From Fodinibius sp051746985 (lineage in GTDB: Bacteria > Bacteroidota > Rhodothermia > Balneolales > Balneolaceae), in NCBI GenBank assembly GCA_051746985.1, contig JBNJFP010000003.1, forward strand, positions 1-64,000: DNA of 64,000 nucleotides, given 5' to 3'. The number at the start of each line of letters is the position of its first letter. Position 1 is the first letter of the stretch. Under the pieces are notes generated by a model. That model saw only the letters and a program-made list of their open reading frames with translations, was not told the DNA's origin and ran no database searches. Of this stretch, positions 8,288 to 17,183 are shown in pieces. The position numbers and the translations under genes are program-made.

Positions 8288-9553
8288 ATGGAATCACCGG
8301 ATATCAATGCACTTAAACAGTGGTGCAAAGACGAAGAAGCATTTAAAAAAGTAAAAGCCTTTGTGCAGGATATTGTAGCTAAGGCAGATGAACTGGATAA
8401 AAGATTAGGCTTGCTCGAGTCTGCAATTCGAAGTGATTACGATTCCATTTTGATTACTGAACTTACCCTCGAAAGTCCCGGACCCAAGATCGTGTATGTC
8501 AACGATGGATTTTGCGAGATGACGGGGTATTCAAAAGAAGAAGTAATTGGTAAGACCCCTCGTATCTTGCAGGGGCCCAAAACCGATCGGGCCGTGCTCG
8601 ATAAGTTGAAACGTCAGCTTAAAGAGGGACAATCGTTTTTTGGTCAGGCTATTAATTATCGCAAAGATGGTTCCGAGTTTGTAAATCAGTGGGATATCCA
8701 TCCGCTTACAGACGCCGATGGAAATATTACCCATTGGGTTTCCTACCAGCATGATATCACCAAGCGGAAGCGGGCGGAAGAGCACCTTGTGGATCAAAAA
8801 GTTGAGTTTGACGGGCTTCGTGAAGAGTCAAGGCGCACGGTTGTTGACGTCGATGTGCAGGGAAATATTGTGATGGCAAATAAAGCCTTTCGCGAGCTTA
8901 TTGGTTATAGCAAAGATGAGCTTAAGCAGATTAAGATATGGGATTTATTTCCCGATAAATATATGAAATCTATTAAGGGTCGCTTTGATAAGAAAGATGA
9001 GGATATCTATTTCAATGAGGAGGAGTTTAAAGGTATTATTAAGCATAAAAACGGCTTACCCATACAGGTGAAGGGGAAAACTTCAATTTTAGATCTCAAA
9101 GATCAAAAACTTATTCGTGCCGAGGTCGAAAATATTTCGCTCAAGAAACGTATTATGGAAACGCTTAAAAAACGAAATAAAGATTTTGGTCGTGTGGTGC
9201 GAAGGGCATCCGAGTTTACCTATCAAGTGGCATTGCAGGGGAAAAAGCCTGTTTTTGAGTCTGTTTCGGAAGACTTTTCGGCGGTTACCGGGCTGTCGGC
9301 CGACGCTATTTTAGGCTCGGATGATGTTGAACGTTTTATTCATCAGGATGATGTAAAATCATATAAGGAGCATCTTCAAAAGGTGCTGCAGGGTAAAGAC
9401 TCAACCTGTGAATATCGTATTAAAAATCATGAGGGTACATTTATTAACGTACTGGATTACGGCAAGCCCAAGTGGGATGCGGATTCCGAAAAGGTAGTGT
9501 TTGTATCTGGGGCGGTTTCGGTAGATCCGGCGTATGAAAAGTCTAAGGTTTAA
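8288..9553 (+). CDS. PAS-only sensory protein (three PAS domains, no output domain)
   Basis: A soluble 421-residue protein with three successive PAS-like domains (about residues 45-155, 165-285 and 295-410) and short helical linkers. There is no kinase, GGDEF, HTH or other output domain and no membrane segment. The first PAS contains IVYVNDGFCEMTGYS and GKTPRILQGPKTD. This is the LOV-like PAS subgroup, but the flavin-reactive Cys of the LOV motif (NCRFLQ) is Pro here, so flavin photochemistry is unlikely. It ends 64 bp before sufE and about 600 bp before a hybrid histidine kinase on the same strand. It may feed a signal into a partner kinase by protein contact (inference). A terminator precedes it, so it probably has its own promoter in 8119-8287. 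Confidence 0.85.
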   Translation: MESPDINALKQWCKDEEAFKKVKAFVQDIVAKADELDKRLGLLESAIRSDYDSILITELTLESPGPKIVYVNDGFCEMTGYSKEEVIGKTPRILQGPKTDRAVLDKLKRQLKEGQSFFGQAINYRKDGSEFVNQWDIHPLTDADGNITHWVSYQHDITKRKRAEEHLVDQKVEFDGLREESRRTVVDVDVQGNIVMANKAFRELIGYSKDELKQIKIWDLFPDKYMKSIKGRFDKKDEDIYFNEEEFKGIIKHKNGLPIQVKGKTSILDLKDQKLIRAEVENISLKKRIMETLKKRNKDFGRVVRRASEFTYQVALQGKKPVFESVSEDFSAVTGLSADAILGSDDVERFIHQDDVKSYKEHLQKVLQGKDSTCEYRIKNHEGTFINVLDYGKPKWDADSEKVVFVSGAVSVDPAYEKSKV

Positions 9554-9617
9554 CCTTAATTTGTTGGCACTTATTTGTATTTTCAAACGTACTGCAAATA
9601 ACTGACAAATTTAGATT

Positions 9618-10061
9618 ATGGCCGATATCCACGAGGTACAACAACAAATTATTGATGAATTTGGTGCGCTGAGCGACTGGACTGAGCGTTATAAGCATAT
9701 CATAAAACAGGGTCGTAATCTTGAGCCGCTGAATGAGACGTACAAAGTGGAGGAAAACCTTGTTCGCGGATGCCAGTCTCAAGTTTGGTTACATACTTAC
9801 CTTGAAGACAGCAAAGTAATTTTTGAGGCCGATAGCGATGCAGCCATCACTAAAGGATTAGTAGCTTTGATGGTCCGTCTTTATTCGGGGCAAACACCGG
9901 ATACCATTATCAATACCAATCCCACCTTTATAAAAAAAATTGGTATGGAGCAGCACCTGTCGCCCACCCGTTCGAATGGTTTGGCATCGATGGTAAAGCA
10001 GATGAAAATTTATGCTATGGCTTACAAAACAAAGTTGGAAAAAGAGCAGACACAGGCTTAA
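9618..10061 (+). CDS. sufE: SufE family sulfur acceptor protein
   Basis: SufE accepts persulfide sulfur from the cysteine desulfurase SufS and delivers it to the SufBCD scaffold for Fe-S cluster assembly. The 147 residues match the family in length. The active-site Cys sits in the conserved loop VRGCQSQVWL, and the C-terminal part carries the helix LSPTRSNGLASM. The other suf genes are not in the window, so sufE stands alone between a PAS protein and a histidine kinase. Assignment is firm. Confidence 0.93.
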   Translation: MADIHEVQQQIIDEFGALSDWTERYKHIIKQGRNLEPLNETYKVEENLVRGCQSQVWLHTYLEDSKVIFEADSDAAITKGLVALMVRLYSGQTPDTIINTNPTFIKKIGMEQHLSPTRSNGLASMVKQMKIYAMAYKTKLEKEQTQA

Positions 10062-10166
10062 GATCAGGTGTTTATATTAAGGTCTTTTAATATCATTAGG
10101 GTACTATTTTCAGTTTATTGGTGATACAATTTATGCTGGCTGCTCGAAATTAGTTATTACCCGAAT

Positions 10167-12008
10167 ATGTATTCACTGGCAAAAATAAAACAGCTCGCCT
10201 CGGCAAAAGATCTTATCCAAAGTAAGATTGAAAAGATCAATAAAACCGGACTTATTGTACTGCATCACGTCTCGTTTTCACTTGCTGCAGTAGCGGTGTT
10301 ATTTTTGATTGCCTTCCGTATCAATGGTTCTATTTCATTATCGTGGTTTTTCACGAGCATCAGCATAGCCTTTTTGTTGATTCCTTTTTTAGCACGTAAG
10401 GGATTTGAGAACACCTCCAAATTTCTGCTACTGTCGTATATCAATGTATCGGTGCTTATTTTAAGCTCCGTTTTTGGTAAGGAGATGTTTATTCAGGCTT
10501 TTTATCTGCCCGCTTCGGGGTTGGCCATTCTATTGTTTGATAAAGATCATAACAAGCTAAGAAACCTCGGCATTGGTATGTCGGTGGTTTGTTATATTAT
10601 TTTGGATTATGTGATCTTTGACCGGCTGTATTTATCGGCGCAGGAGGGTGAAATAATAAAATGGAGTATCCTTGGAGCGGCATTTATTACTACTTGGATT
10701 ACGTTTAATAAATTTTCGGATTCTAAGGAATGGGCCGAAGAAGAAACCCAAAAGCTGCTGGCGAAAACACAATCGCTAAACAAAGAGCTGTTGCAAAAAA
10801 AGGAACAGCTTGAAAAAAATGTACAAAAGCTTGAAAAGGCAAAACAGCAGGTTGAGGAAGGTTCAAGGGCAAAGTCAGAATTTTTATCCACGATGAGCCA
10901 TGAAATTCGTACGCCCATGAATGCCATTATTGGGATGACGAATTTGCTCGTAAAAGACAATCCGCGTGAAGACCAGCTTGAGCAGCTCGAAATCCTCGAC
11001 TTTTCTGCCAAAACCCTCCTCTCTTTGATAAACGACGTACTGGACTTTTCCAAAATAGAATCGGGGCGCATAGAATTTGAAGATATCCCATTCAATTTGA
11101 AGAACATGCTGAATGGAGTGCTCGAAAGTTTTCGGTTTACGGCACAAAATAAAGATGTGTCACTATATCTTGACTTGGATGAACGGCTGCCCGAAGTTAT
11201 TACCGGTGATCCCAACAGGTTGACTCAAGTATTAAATAATCTCGTTAGCAACGCGGTAAAGTTTACCGAAGAGGGAAGTGTTGGTATCGTTGTGGAAAAG
11301 CAGGATACCGATGATGAACTGTTTAACATACTTTTTACCGTAACTGATACAGGGATTGGCATCTCGAAAGATAAGCAGGAAAAGATATTTGAAAGCTTCA
11401 CTCAGGAACGCACTGAAACTACAAGGGTATTTGGTGGAACGGGGCTGGGCCTTACGATCAGCAAAAAACTTGTTGAGCTGCAAGGCGGTACGATTAGCGT
11501 AGAAAGTACAAAGGGTAAAGGCAGTACATTTTATGTTGAGCTGCCTTTTAAAAAGGTAAATAAAAGGCAGCCAAAAGAGACGAGCATACAGCCAACCCAA
11601 GGCAAACAGTATCCCAAATCACTGAAGGGCGCTAAAGTGATGCTGGTTGAGGATAATGCAATTAACCAGAAGGTAATGATACGGTTTCTTGAGAAATGGA
11701 ATATTGAGGTTGTATTGGCAGAAAATGGAGGGCAGGCTGTAGAACAGATGGAGGATAAATCAAACATACATCTGGTGTTGATGGATTTGCAAATGCCCGA
11801 AATGGATGGCTATGAGGCCACCCGAAAAATCCGGGCACTTGACAGTAAATATAAATCCAACGTACCTATTATTGCTTTAACGGCAGCAGCCCTGAAAGAG
11901 GTGAAAGAAAAAGTGTTTGCCTCTGGCATGAATGATTATTTAACCAAACCATTCAATCCGCCTGAGCTGCAGAAAAAGTTGGAGCACTATATTTTAGAAA
12001 AAGGATAA
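10167..12008 (+). CDS. Membrane hybrid histidine kinase with receiver domain
   Basis: A 613-residue sensor. Residues about 28-182 hold some six hydrophobic segments, followed by a coiled coil (190-232). HisKA has the phosphorylated His at 245 in FLSTMSHEIRTPMNA, then HATPase_c with the N box (NNLVSNAVKFT), G1 (DTGIGI) and G2 (GGTGLGLTISKKLVE). A C-terminal receiver domain begins with MLVEDNAINQK and has the phospho-acceptor Asp at 540 (VLMDLQMPEMDG) and Lys in LTKPF. No HPt domain is present, so a separate phosphotransfer partner would be needed to pass the signal on. The signal is unknown and no response regulator gene adjoins. The gene converges on the dodecin gene, with one base between the stops. 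Confidence 0.93.
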   Translation: MYSLAKIKQLASAKDLIQSKIEKINKTGLIVLHHVSFSLAAVAVLFLIAFRINGSISLSWFFTSISIAFLLIPFLARKGFENTSKFLLLSYINVSVLILSSVFGKEMFIQAFYLPASGLAILLFDKDHNKLRNLGIGMSVVCYIILDYVIFDRLYLSAQEGEIIKWSILGAAFITTWITFNKFSDSKEWAEEETQKLLAKTQSLNKELLQKKEQLEKNVQKLEKAKQQVEEGSRAKSEFLSTMSHEIRTPMNAIIGMTNLLVKDNPREDQLEQLEILDFSAKTLLSLINDVLDFSKIESGRIEFEDIPFNLKNMLNGVLESFRFTAQNKDVSLYLDLDERLPEVITGDPNRLTQVLNNLVSNAVKFTEEGSVGIVVEKQDTDDELFNILFTVTDTGIGISKDKQEKIFESFTQERTETTRVFGGTGLGLTISKKLVELQGGTISVESTKGKGSTFYVELPFKKVNKRQPKETSIQPTQGKQYPKSLKGAKVMLVEDNAINQKVMIRFLEKWNIEVVLAENGGQAVEQMEDKSNIHLVLMDLQMPEMDGYEATRKIRALDSKYKSNVPIIALTAAALKEVKEKVFASGMNDYLTKPFNPPELQKKLEHYILEKG

Positions 12009-12009
12009 G

Positions 12010-12219
12010 TTACCCTTTTAAAGTAAATCCGACCTTAATAACTGCCTGCCACTGGGCAACTTTGCCATCTTCGATGGTACCCCTCGTTTCAACAACTTCA
12101 AACCAGCGCATGTCGTCCACTGTTTTTGAGGCTCGAGCTATGGCATTTTCTACTGCGGCTTCTACCGACTTTTCAGACGTTCCGGTAAGTTCAATTTTTT
12201 TGTAGGTATGATTATTCAT
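12010..12219 (-). CDS. Dodecin family flavin-binding protein
   Basis: A 69-residue protein matching dodecins, small proteins that assemble into hollow dodecamers storing riboflavin or FMN. The sequence has the typical start (NHTYKKIELTGTS), the helix SVEAAVENAIARAS and the flavin-stacking Trp region in DDMRWFEVVETRGTI, ending with AQWQAVIKVGFTL. I prefer the ATG at 12219, which gives the usual family N-terminus; an in-frame ATG at 12234 would add five residues. It lies downstream of the cold-shock gene, separated by a terminator hairpin, and converges on the histidine kinase gene. Confidence 0.92.
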   Translation of the reverse strand: MNNHTYKKIELTGTSEKSVEAAVENAIARASKTVDDMRWFEVVETRGTIEDGKVAQWQAVIKVGFTLKG

Positions 12220-12275
12220 GATCTTTCGTGTCAATTAAGAGTTCATTAGTAATATGATATCATTTGGGCAATAAA

Positions 12276-12305
12276 AAAAGCGTCACCGGTAAAGATGACG
12301 CTTTT
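12276..12305 (-). terminator. Intrinsic terminator of the cold-shock gene
   Basis: Hairpin AAAGCGTCA..TGACGCTTT with a run of seven T on the minus strand immediately after the stem, 26 bp past the csp stop codon. A classic Rho-independent terminator. Confidence 0.8.
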
Positions 12306-12330
12306 AACTAATGATATATAAAATATGTAC

Positions 12331-12540
12331 TTAGATTGGAATTACCTCTTGTGCCTGTAGGCCTTTTTCACCTTCTGCAACAGTGAATTCAACTTCTTGG
12401 CCTTCTTCTAATTTTTTATAGCCTTCCATTTCAATTTCACTGAAGTGTACGAAAATATCTTCGCCTTCTTCTCTGGTTATAAACCCATAACCTTTTCCGT
12501 TATGAAACCACTTAACGGTTCCTACTTCACGTTCTGCCAT
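12331..12540 (-). CDS. Cold-shock domain protein (CspA family)
   Basis: A 69-residue single cold-shock domain (OB fold) that binds single-stranded RNA/DNA and melts mRNA structure. RNP1 reads KGYGFITRE and RNP2 DIFVHFSEI; the N-terminus MAEREVGTVKWFHNGKG is typical. The 5' flank up to the divergent GIY-YIG gene is about 190 bp and AT-rich, enough for a promoter and an untranslated leader, which csp genes often use for thermoregulation. I see no firm structural element in it. Confidence 0.95.
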   Translation of the reverse strand: MAEREVGTVKWFHNGKGYGFITREEGEDIFVHFSEIEMEGYKKLEEGQEVEFTVAEGEKGLQAQEVIPI

Positions 12541-12732
12541 GATAAATCTCCAAAAGTTTTTACTTCTTGTGCTACTTAATTGTTAAATAACGCCTTGCTA
12601 ACGCATTAAATGGCGCTTAAGGCACTAAGTATAGTATATTTTTTGTGGATTACCTACTATCCGTAAAATTTTGTCATCAAATTTTAAGTATTTTAATTGA
12701 AACACTTTAAATACCAGTAGTTATTGTTTTAA

Positions 12733-13608
12733 ATGTCGGATCAACAGCGATTGTTTGAGCACTATAATCCACTTGAAGATAGAGTGGGCACATCATTTTT
12801 TGAAGAGCTTCCTAAAGATCCAGGAGTTTATAAAATGTTGGGTCGTCAAAAGGTACTACTTTATGTGGGAAAGGCTAAGAATCTTAGAAATCGATTATAT
12901 ACCTACCGGCGTGCTAAAATGGAATCGGCCACTCGAAAAATTATTCGTTTGATACGGATGACCCATGAAATTGAGATTGAAATTTGTGACTCAGAAAAGG
13001 AAGCGCTCCTGCTCGAAAACAAATTGATTCGTACCCATCAGCCAGAATTTAATTATGCTAAGAAACAGCCGGAAACCTACTATTTTATAGGTATTGACAG
13101 AATGGAACAGGCACTGCATTTTAGCCTGCAGATGCATCGTCCGGAATCAGAGTATGTGTACGGTTCGTTTAAAGGTCACCGGCTGGTACGTAAGACGATG
13201 GGCAGTATTATTCGACTGTTATATATTTTTGAAAATGAGATTGAATCCGTTTTTAAACTACCCTCCTTGTTGACACAAAAACTCACGCCTATGGAATATA
13301 AGCTGCATCTCGATCAAGAACAGACGGTGATATCTGATCTGTGGCCACAATTACAACATTTTTTAATAGGAGCCAACATGAAGTTTATAGAGCAACTGAC
13401 GGATTACGCTGCAGAACGCGATTTGTTAGACTCTTTTGCCGGCTCTATGATTCTGGATGATCTCGATAGTTTGAAGTGGTTTTATGAGCGATGTTCATCA
13501 AGAAACTATCAAATCTATAAGACGTTGGAATTAGATTCTCCGCTAATTCCCCAAGAAAACCTGGACGATTATCTTATAGAATGGGTATTTGAAAGAAAAG
13601 ATAATTAA
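12733..13608 (+). CDS. GIY-YIG nuclease domain protein (UvrC N-terminal/Cho-like)
   Basis: The N-terminal ~105 residues are a UvrC-type GIY-YIG endonuclease domain: DPGVYKML, VLLYVGKAKNLRNRL and SEKEALLLENKLIRTHQPEFN, including the catalytic Tyr, Arg and Glu. The rest (about residues 110-291) is helical and unassigned. It lacks the UvrBC-binding, RNase H-like and HhH parts of UvrC. In this it resembles the E. coli accessory nuclease Cho or the GIY-YIG part of DNA polymerase III epsilon fusions. The role may be 3' incision in nucleotide excision repair, but this is inference. Its stop overlaps the stop of the convergent M20 peptidase gene by a few bases. Confidence 0.85.
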   Translation: MSDQQRLFEHYNPLEDRVGTSFFEELPKDPGVYKMLGRQKVLLYVGKAKNLRNRLYTYRRAKMESATRKIIRLIRMTHEIEIEICDSEKEALLLENKLIRTHQPEFNYAKKQPETYYFIGIDRMEQALHFSLQMHRPESEYVYGSFKGHRLVRKTMGSIIRLLYIFENEIESVFKLPSLLTQKLTPMEYKLHLDQEQTVISDLWPQLQHFLIGANMKFIEQLTDYAAERDLLDSFAGSMILDDLDSLKWFYERCSSRNYQIYKTLELDSPLIPQENLDDYLIEWVFERKDN

Positions 13609-14765
13609 TCAAATATGGGAGCTTCTAATAGTAGGAGGGTAAATAACGCCAGGCGATCCAATGTTTCCTCTAAAAAAATTTTTTCGTGATAGGCGTGAGC
13701 TCCTTCGCCAACGGCTCCCAATCCGTCAATGGTGGGAGAATATAAGTTTGTAAAGTTCCCGTCCGAAGCACCTCCAGAGATACCCTCTTGTAATTCTAAA
13801 TTTAGTTCCTTTCCAAGTTTTTGGGTTATATCCCAGAGCTTTTCATTGGATTCAGCTTTCTCAAGTGGAGGGCGGTTGATGTCACCGGTTACTTCCAATT
13901 GAATTCCGTCAATATCTGGTTTTAGATCATAGATTTGTTTTTTTATTCGCTCCCCATCTTTCTTGGTAGGAACTCTGACATCCACAACAGCTTTACTTTT
14001 GGCTGCAATTACATTCGAGCGTTCTCCCCCCTCGATGGTACCTACATTAATAGTGACTCCGCTGGCAGGGTCATTTAGCTTAAATAGTTGCTGCACAATA
14101 TGGGAGAGCCCTAATATGGCACTTACCCCTTCATCGGGGGCAAGTCCGGCATGCGAGGGTTTCCCATTGATGGTGATTTCAAAATCTCCCACTCCTTTTC
14201 GCTGCGTTTTTATTTTTCCTTCCGTTCCCAACGAAGGCTCTAAGACAAAAGTACGTTCGGCGTTTTTTGCTTGTTTAATAATAAGTTCCTTGGATTCATC
14301 ACTGCCAATTTCTTCATCGGAATTGATCAGAAAAATGGGTTGAACTTTTAAGTCTAATTTCAGTTCCCGGATAGTTTTTAATGCAAAAACCATCATGGTG
14401 AGGCCGGTCTTCATATCAAAAATACCGGGGCCGGATGCGATATTATCCTCAATACTAAAAGGCATTTCATTGAGGGTGCCCTCATCCCAAACCGTATCAC
14501 AATGACCAACAATTAGCTGGGAAGGTTTGGAGGAGGTAAAATTAGCTGGCTTGCTTAATAGTTGCCCCGCGGAATTATTTCCTTCAGAATATTCCGTTGC
14601 ATATCCTAAATTGTCAAACTGTTGGGACAGAATTTTCCAGGTTGTTTTGAACAGTTCGGGTCTATTAGATGGAGTTTCTTGTTCAACCAATGACTGGAGT
14701 ACCGACAGAAAATCGGCTCGGTGTTCGGTAATATAGTCCTTAATTTTTCGGGCTCGATCTGTCAT
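13605..14765 (-). CDS. M20 family metallopeptidase (glutamate carboxypeptidase-like)
   Basis: A 386-residue zinc peptidase or amidohydrolase of the M20 family, closest in layout to CPG2-like glutamate carboxypeptidases and ArgE/DapE. Metal-ligand regions are VGHCDTVWDEG (His, with catalytic Asp), GIFDMKTG (bridging Asp), NSDEEIGS (catalytic Glu and metal Glu) and a C-terminal His region near EGAHAYHEK. The dimerisation (lid) domain includes KPSHAGLAPDEG. No signal peptide, so cytoplasmic. It probably cleaves a terminal amino acid or acyl group from a small peptide; the substrate is not readable. It is 5 bp downstream of the flavin reductase-like gene, so co-transcription is likely. Confidence 0.9.
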   Translation of the reverse strand: MTDRARKIKDYITEHRADFLSVLQSLVEQETPSNRPELFKTTWKILSQQFDNLGYATEYSEGNNSAGQLLSKPANFTSSKPSQLIVGHCDTVWDEGTLNEMPFSIEDNIASGPGIFDMKTGLTMMVFALKTIRELKLDLKVQPIFLINSDEEIGSDESKELIIKQAKNAERTFVLEPSLGTEGKIKTQRKGVGDFEITINGKPSHAGLAPDEGVSAILGLSHIVQQLFKLNDPASGVTINVGTIEGGERSNVIAAKSKAVVDVRVPTKKDGERIKKQIYDLKPDIDGIQLEVTGDINRPPLEKAESNEKLWDITQKLGKELNLELQEGISGGASDGNFTNLYSPTIDGLGAVGEGAHAYHEKIFLEETLDRLALFTLLLLEAPIFD

Positions 14766-14770
14766 ACTAA

Positions 14771-15385
14771 TTATCGCTTAAACTCTTTTGGAAAAGGGAA
14801 TACATTACTTTCTTTGATGATACTAAAGCGGTTGGGGTGCAGATAAGCAAGCAGGGGATTCTCATAGATAAGTTGCCCTTCATCTACGCCATTGCCCGTT
14901 TTTCTGCTCATCTTTTTGTGAATGCGAGCCGCTACAATTTCGCCAACGACCATTTCCCATTCACCAAACTTGCCCAGACATTCAGTGAACTTACACTCCA
15001 ACTGGAAATATGATCCCTCTAAAAAATAGCCCTCAATTTGTTGTGCTGATGCAGTAGGAATATTGTTTAGCATTGGCTTAGAGTCATCCTCCTCGCGCTG
15101 TGTAGCGGCAAGACTTGTAATGGTAAGCTGGTCGGGAGTCGGGAAACTTACGGTAAATACTTTTTCGCGCATAACATTTCGATAGGTGCTCTTGCGGGGA
15201 GTGCCCATAAAACCGAAGTGATTGCTGAAGCCCAGGGGCATAGCCATGTGCTTGGGGGCAAAGTTGTAGTTTCCATCCTCTTCTTTGCTACCGATAACCA
15301 GCAGTGAGTGTACCGTGTGGCAACGGTCCCACACATCTTGTTCTACATCCAGTTCTATCATGTCTTGGTTGTGTTCTTCACTCAT
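14771..15385 (-). CDS. Flavin reductase-like domain protein (FMN-binding split barrel)
   Basis: A 204-residue protein of the flavin reductase-like/FMN-binding split-barrel family. It has a typical N-terminal strand pattern (HSLLVIGSKEEDGNYNFAPK), the HFGFMGTPRKSTYRN segment and FTVSFPTPDQL. Members bind FMN and reduce it or use it on small substrates; the partner is unknown. Its ATG overlaps the stop of the upstream STAS gene (ATGA type overlap, 15382-15385), which points to translational coupling. Confidence 0.85.
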   Translation of the reverse strand: MSEEHNQDMIELDVEQDVWDRCHTVHSLLVIGSKEEDGNYNFAPKHMAMPLGFSNHFGFMGTPRKSTYRNVMREKVFTVSFPTPDQLTITSLAATQREEDDSKPMLNNIPTASAQQIEGYFLEGSYFQLECKFTECLGKFGEWEMVVGEIVAARIHKKMSRKTGNGVDEGQLIYENPLLAYLHPNRFSIIKESNVFPFPKEFKR

Positions 15386-15690
15386 AATGACTCCTCATTC
15401 GAATTTAAAATATTGGGCTGGAAACTCTCTTTAAGTTCCAGGATTTCAAGTATTTTGAAAAATATTTCCGGTGGATTAACGAGTTGTAATGCTATACCAT
15501 CTTGTTGACACTTATACATGAAAATTACGCCTTCGCTGTCTACAAAGGAGCATGAAGTAAGGTCAATAATGAGGTGCTTGATATCGCTGGAAATATGATT
15601 GGTGATCATATCTTTCACCCACACATTAAATCCACTTTCTATGGTAACAGTAAGCGAATTACCTTCTTTATGTATCTTTGGAATACTCAT
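15382..15690 (-). CDS. STAS domain anti-sigma factor antagonist-like protein
   Basis: A 102-residue single STAS domain. The phosphorylatable Ser region reads DLTSCSFVDSEGVIFMYKCQ, matching the anti-anti-sigma consensus (D-x-S after a beta strand). Such proteins are phosphorylated by RsbW/SpoIIAB-type kinases and released by phosphatases. It overlaps the 3' end of the upstream RsbW-GNAT gene by 23 bp and the start of the flavin reductase-like gene by 4 bp, so the three are probably translated from one message. The direct partnership with the neighbouring kinase domain is strongly suggested by this arrangement. Confidence 0.88.
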   Translation of the reverse strand: MSIPKIHKEGNSLTVTIESGFNVWVKDMITNHISSDIKHLIIDLTSCSFVDSEGVIFMYKCQQDGIALQLVNPPEIFFKILEILELKESFQPNILNSNEESL

Positions 15691-17137
15691 TGGCGATAAA
15701 TGATTTTATTTCGTTTCCAAAATCAGAATGAACATCTACCAAGTCAAAATCAAAAGGCCTGCATATTTTTTGAAGTCGAAGATAGTCTTCATCATGGTGA
15801 AAATAGGGCGCCAGTCCGCAGTAGATAAATCCTAATCCGTCAAGGTTCTGCAACTGCGCCGGAGTGGCTTCGTTTTCGAGCGGTAAATCCAAGTAAATGG
15901 CATTGGGGTCTTCCTGCTCTGTTAAACTATTCAGGATATCTTGCAGTACAGATCGAAAATCGGGTCCATATTTATTAACGATAATAAGGGAGGTCGAATC
16001 TGAGTAGTTGATTTCAATATCAGCGTCTGACCGTTTTGCCATTTCAACGTGATCGGGCTCTTTTTCTGTAACGGGAATATTTAGTAAATCATAGGTTTTG
16101 CTAAGTATAGCGCGATATTTTTCGGGCAGGTACACGTTTTTAGCCTCATGGTCTTGCAGCGGCAAAACATCAAGAACTACCGAAACCGGCTGCGGATATT
16201 CCTCATCAAATCCCTTGAACACGACATTGTTGGTTTCCAAAAGCATAAGTCCTGTTGAAATGAAACCAAACTTTTGATTTACCCGCTGGCTGACCGGATG
16301 AATAGTTACGGCTTTGCCAAATAACGCTTCCAAACGCTGGTTTTGTGCGACCTCAATAAGAAGTTCCATCATCCCGCTCATAATGCCCTGTTTGCGGTAT
16401 TCCGGAGATACAACCGCTTCACCAACTTCGGCAATATTAGAATCCTCTTTTTTTAGGATGGCAAAATATCCTAAAGCTATACCGTCATCGCTTCGGGTAA
16501 TGACTCCGAGTTTTTCTTTACCGATAAGTGTTTGTTCAATCTTTTTAGGAAAGTAAAGATCTTCCTTTGAATAGGAGTATTCGTACGTCCGATAAATAAG
16601 CTTGGCAATGTCTTCGGCATCTTTTGGCTTAATCTGTTGAATTTGATAAGAAACACTTGGAGCTTTTTCTTGTATTTCTTTGGGTTTACGGGCGCGGGAA
16701 AGCTCCATTAATTTATCAATGTCGTGGACATTGAGTTTTTTCTGGAGCCTGAATTCCTTCCCTTCCTTTCCCCTGTTGATGAATAAAAAGTCGTCGGTAA
16801 ATTTACGAATAATGCGCAGGCCGGCCCCTTCAAAATCTCCTTCTGCAATGGCTTTTTGGGGATTATATTTGTGCTGGTCGGGATCAAAGGGTTCACCTAC
16901 CTCACTGGCAATGACCTCGATATTGGTAAGCGATTGCCGAAATGTTAAATCAAAAAAACCAGTGGTGCTTTTAGGATATGCAAAGAGAATGATATCGGTG
17001 ATGAGCTCACTGACTGCAATGGTAAATTCCATTGCTTCTTGGCGGGGCAGTCCGCAGGTTAAACACCAGCTATGAGTAAACTCGCAAATGGGTGTTATTG
17101 CCTGCTCATCTGTTGATATGTGTAGCTGAATATCCAT
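15668..17137 (-). CDS. RsbW-type ATPase domain fused to GNAT acetyltransferase domain
   Basis: A 489-residue fusion. Residues about 1-140 form an anti-sigma/serine kinase-type HATPase_c domain: an N box in EFTIAVSELITDIILFAYP, a G1-like region near EVGEPFDP and a G2-like region in EGDFEGAGLRIIRKFTDD. Residues about 165-300 form a GNAT N-acetyltransferase domain with the acetyl-CoA loop VVSPEYRKQGIMSGMMELL and the terminal motif VNQKFGFISTG. The C-terminal ~190 residues are less distinct and may be a second, degenerate GNAT-like domain. The STAS gene overlapping its end would be its phosphorylation target. What the acetyltransferase part modifies is unknown. Confidence 0.85.
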   Translation of the reverse strand: MDIQLHISTDEQAITPICEFTHSWCLTCGLPRQEAMEFTIAVSELITDIILFAYPKSTTGFFDLTFRQSLTNIEVIASEVGEPFDPDQHKYNPQKAIAEGDFEGAGLRIIRKFTDDFLFINRGKEGKEFRLQKKLNVHDIDKLMELSRARKPKEIQEKAPSVSYQIQQIKPKDAEDIAKLIYRTYEYSYSKEDLYFPKKIEQTLIGKEKLGVITRSDDGIALGYFAILKKEDSNIAEVGEAVVSPEYRKQGIMSGMMELLIEVAQNQRLEALFGKAVTIHPVSQRVNQKFGFISTGLMLLETNNVVFKGFDEEYPQPVSVVLDVLPLQDHEAKNVYLPEKYRAILSKTYDLLNIPVTEKEPDHVEMAKRSDADIEINYSDSTSLIIVNKYGPDFRSVLQDILNSLTEQEDPNAIYLDLPLENEATPAQLQNLDGLGFIYCGLAPYFHHDEDYLRLQKICRPFDFDLVDVHSDFGNEIKSFIANEYSKDT

Positions 17138-17183
17138 GAATAGAATCTACGAATCAAAAAGTTATAAACGATTACGCTATAAG

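Noticed and set aside
8288..8800. Blue-light LOV photoreceptor
   Set aside because: The first PAS has the LOV-like RILQG context, but the reactive Cys is replaced by Pro, so the flavin adduct cannot form.
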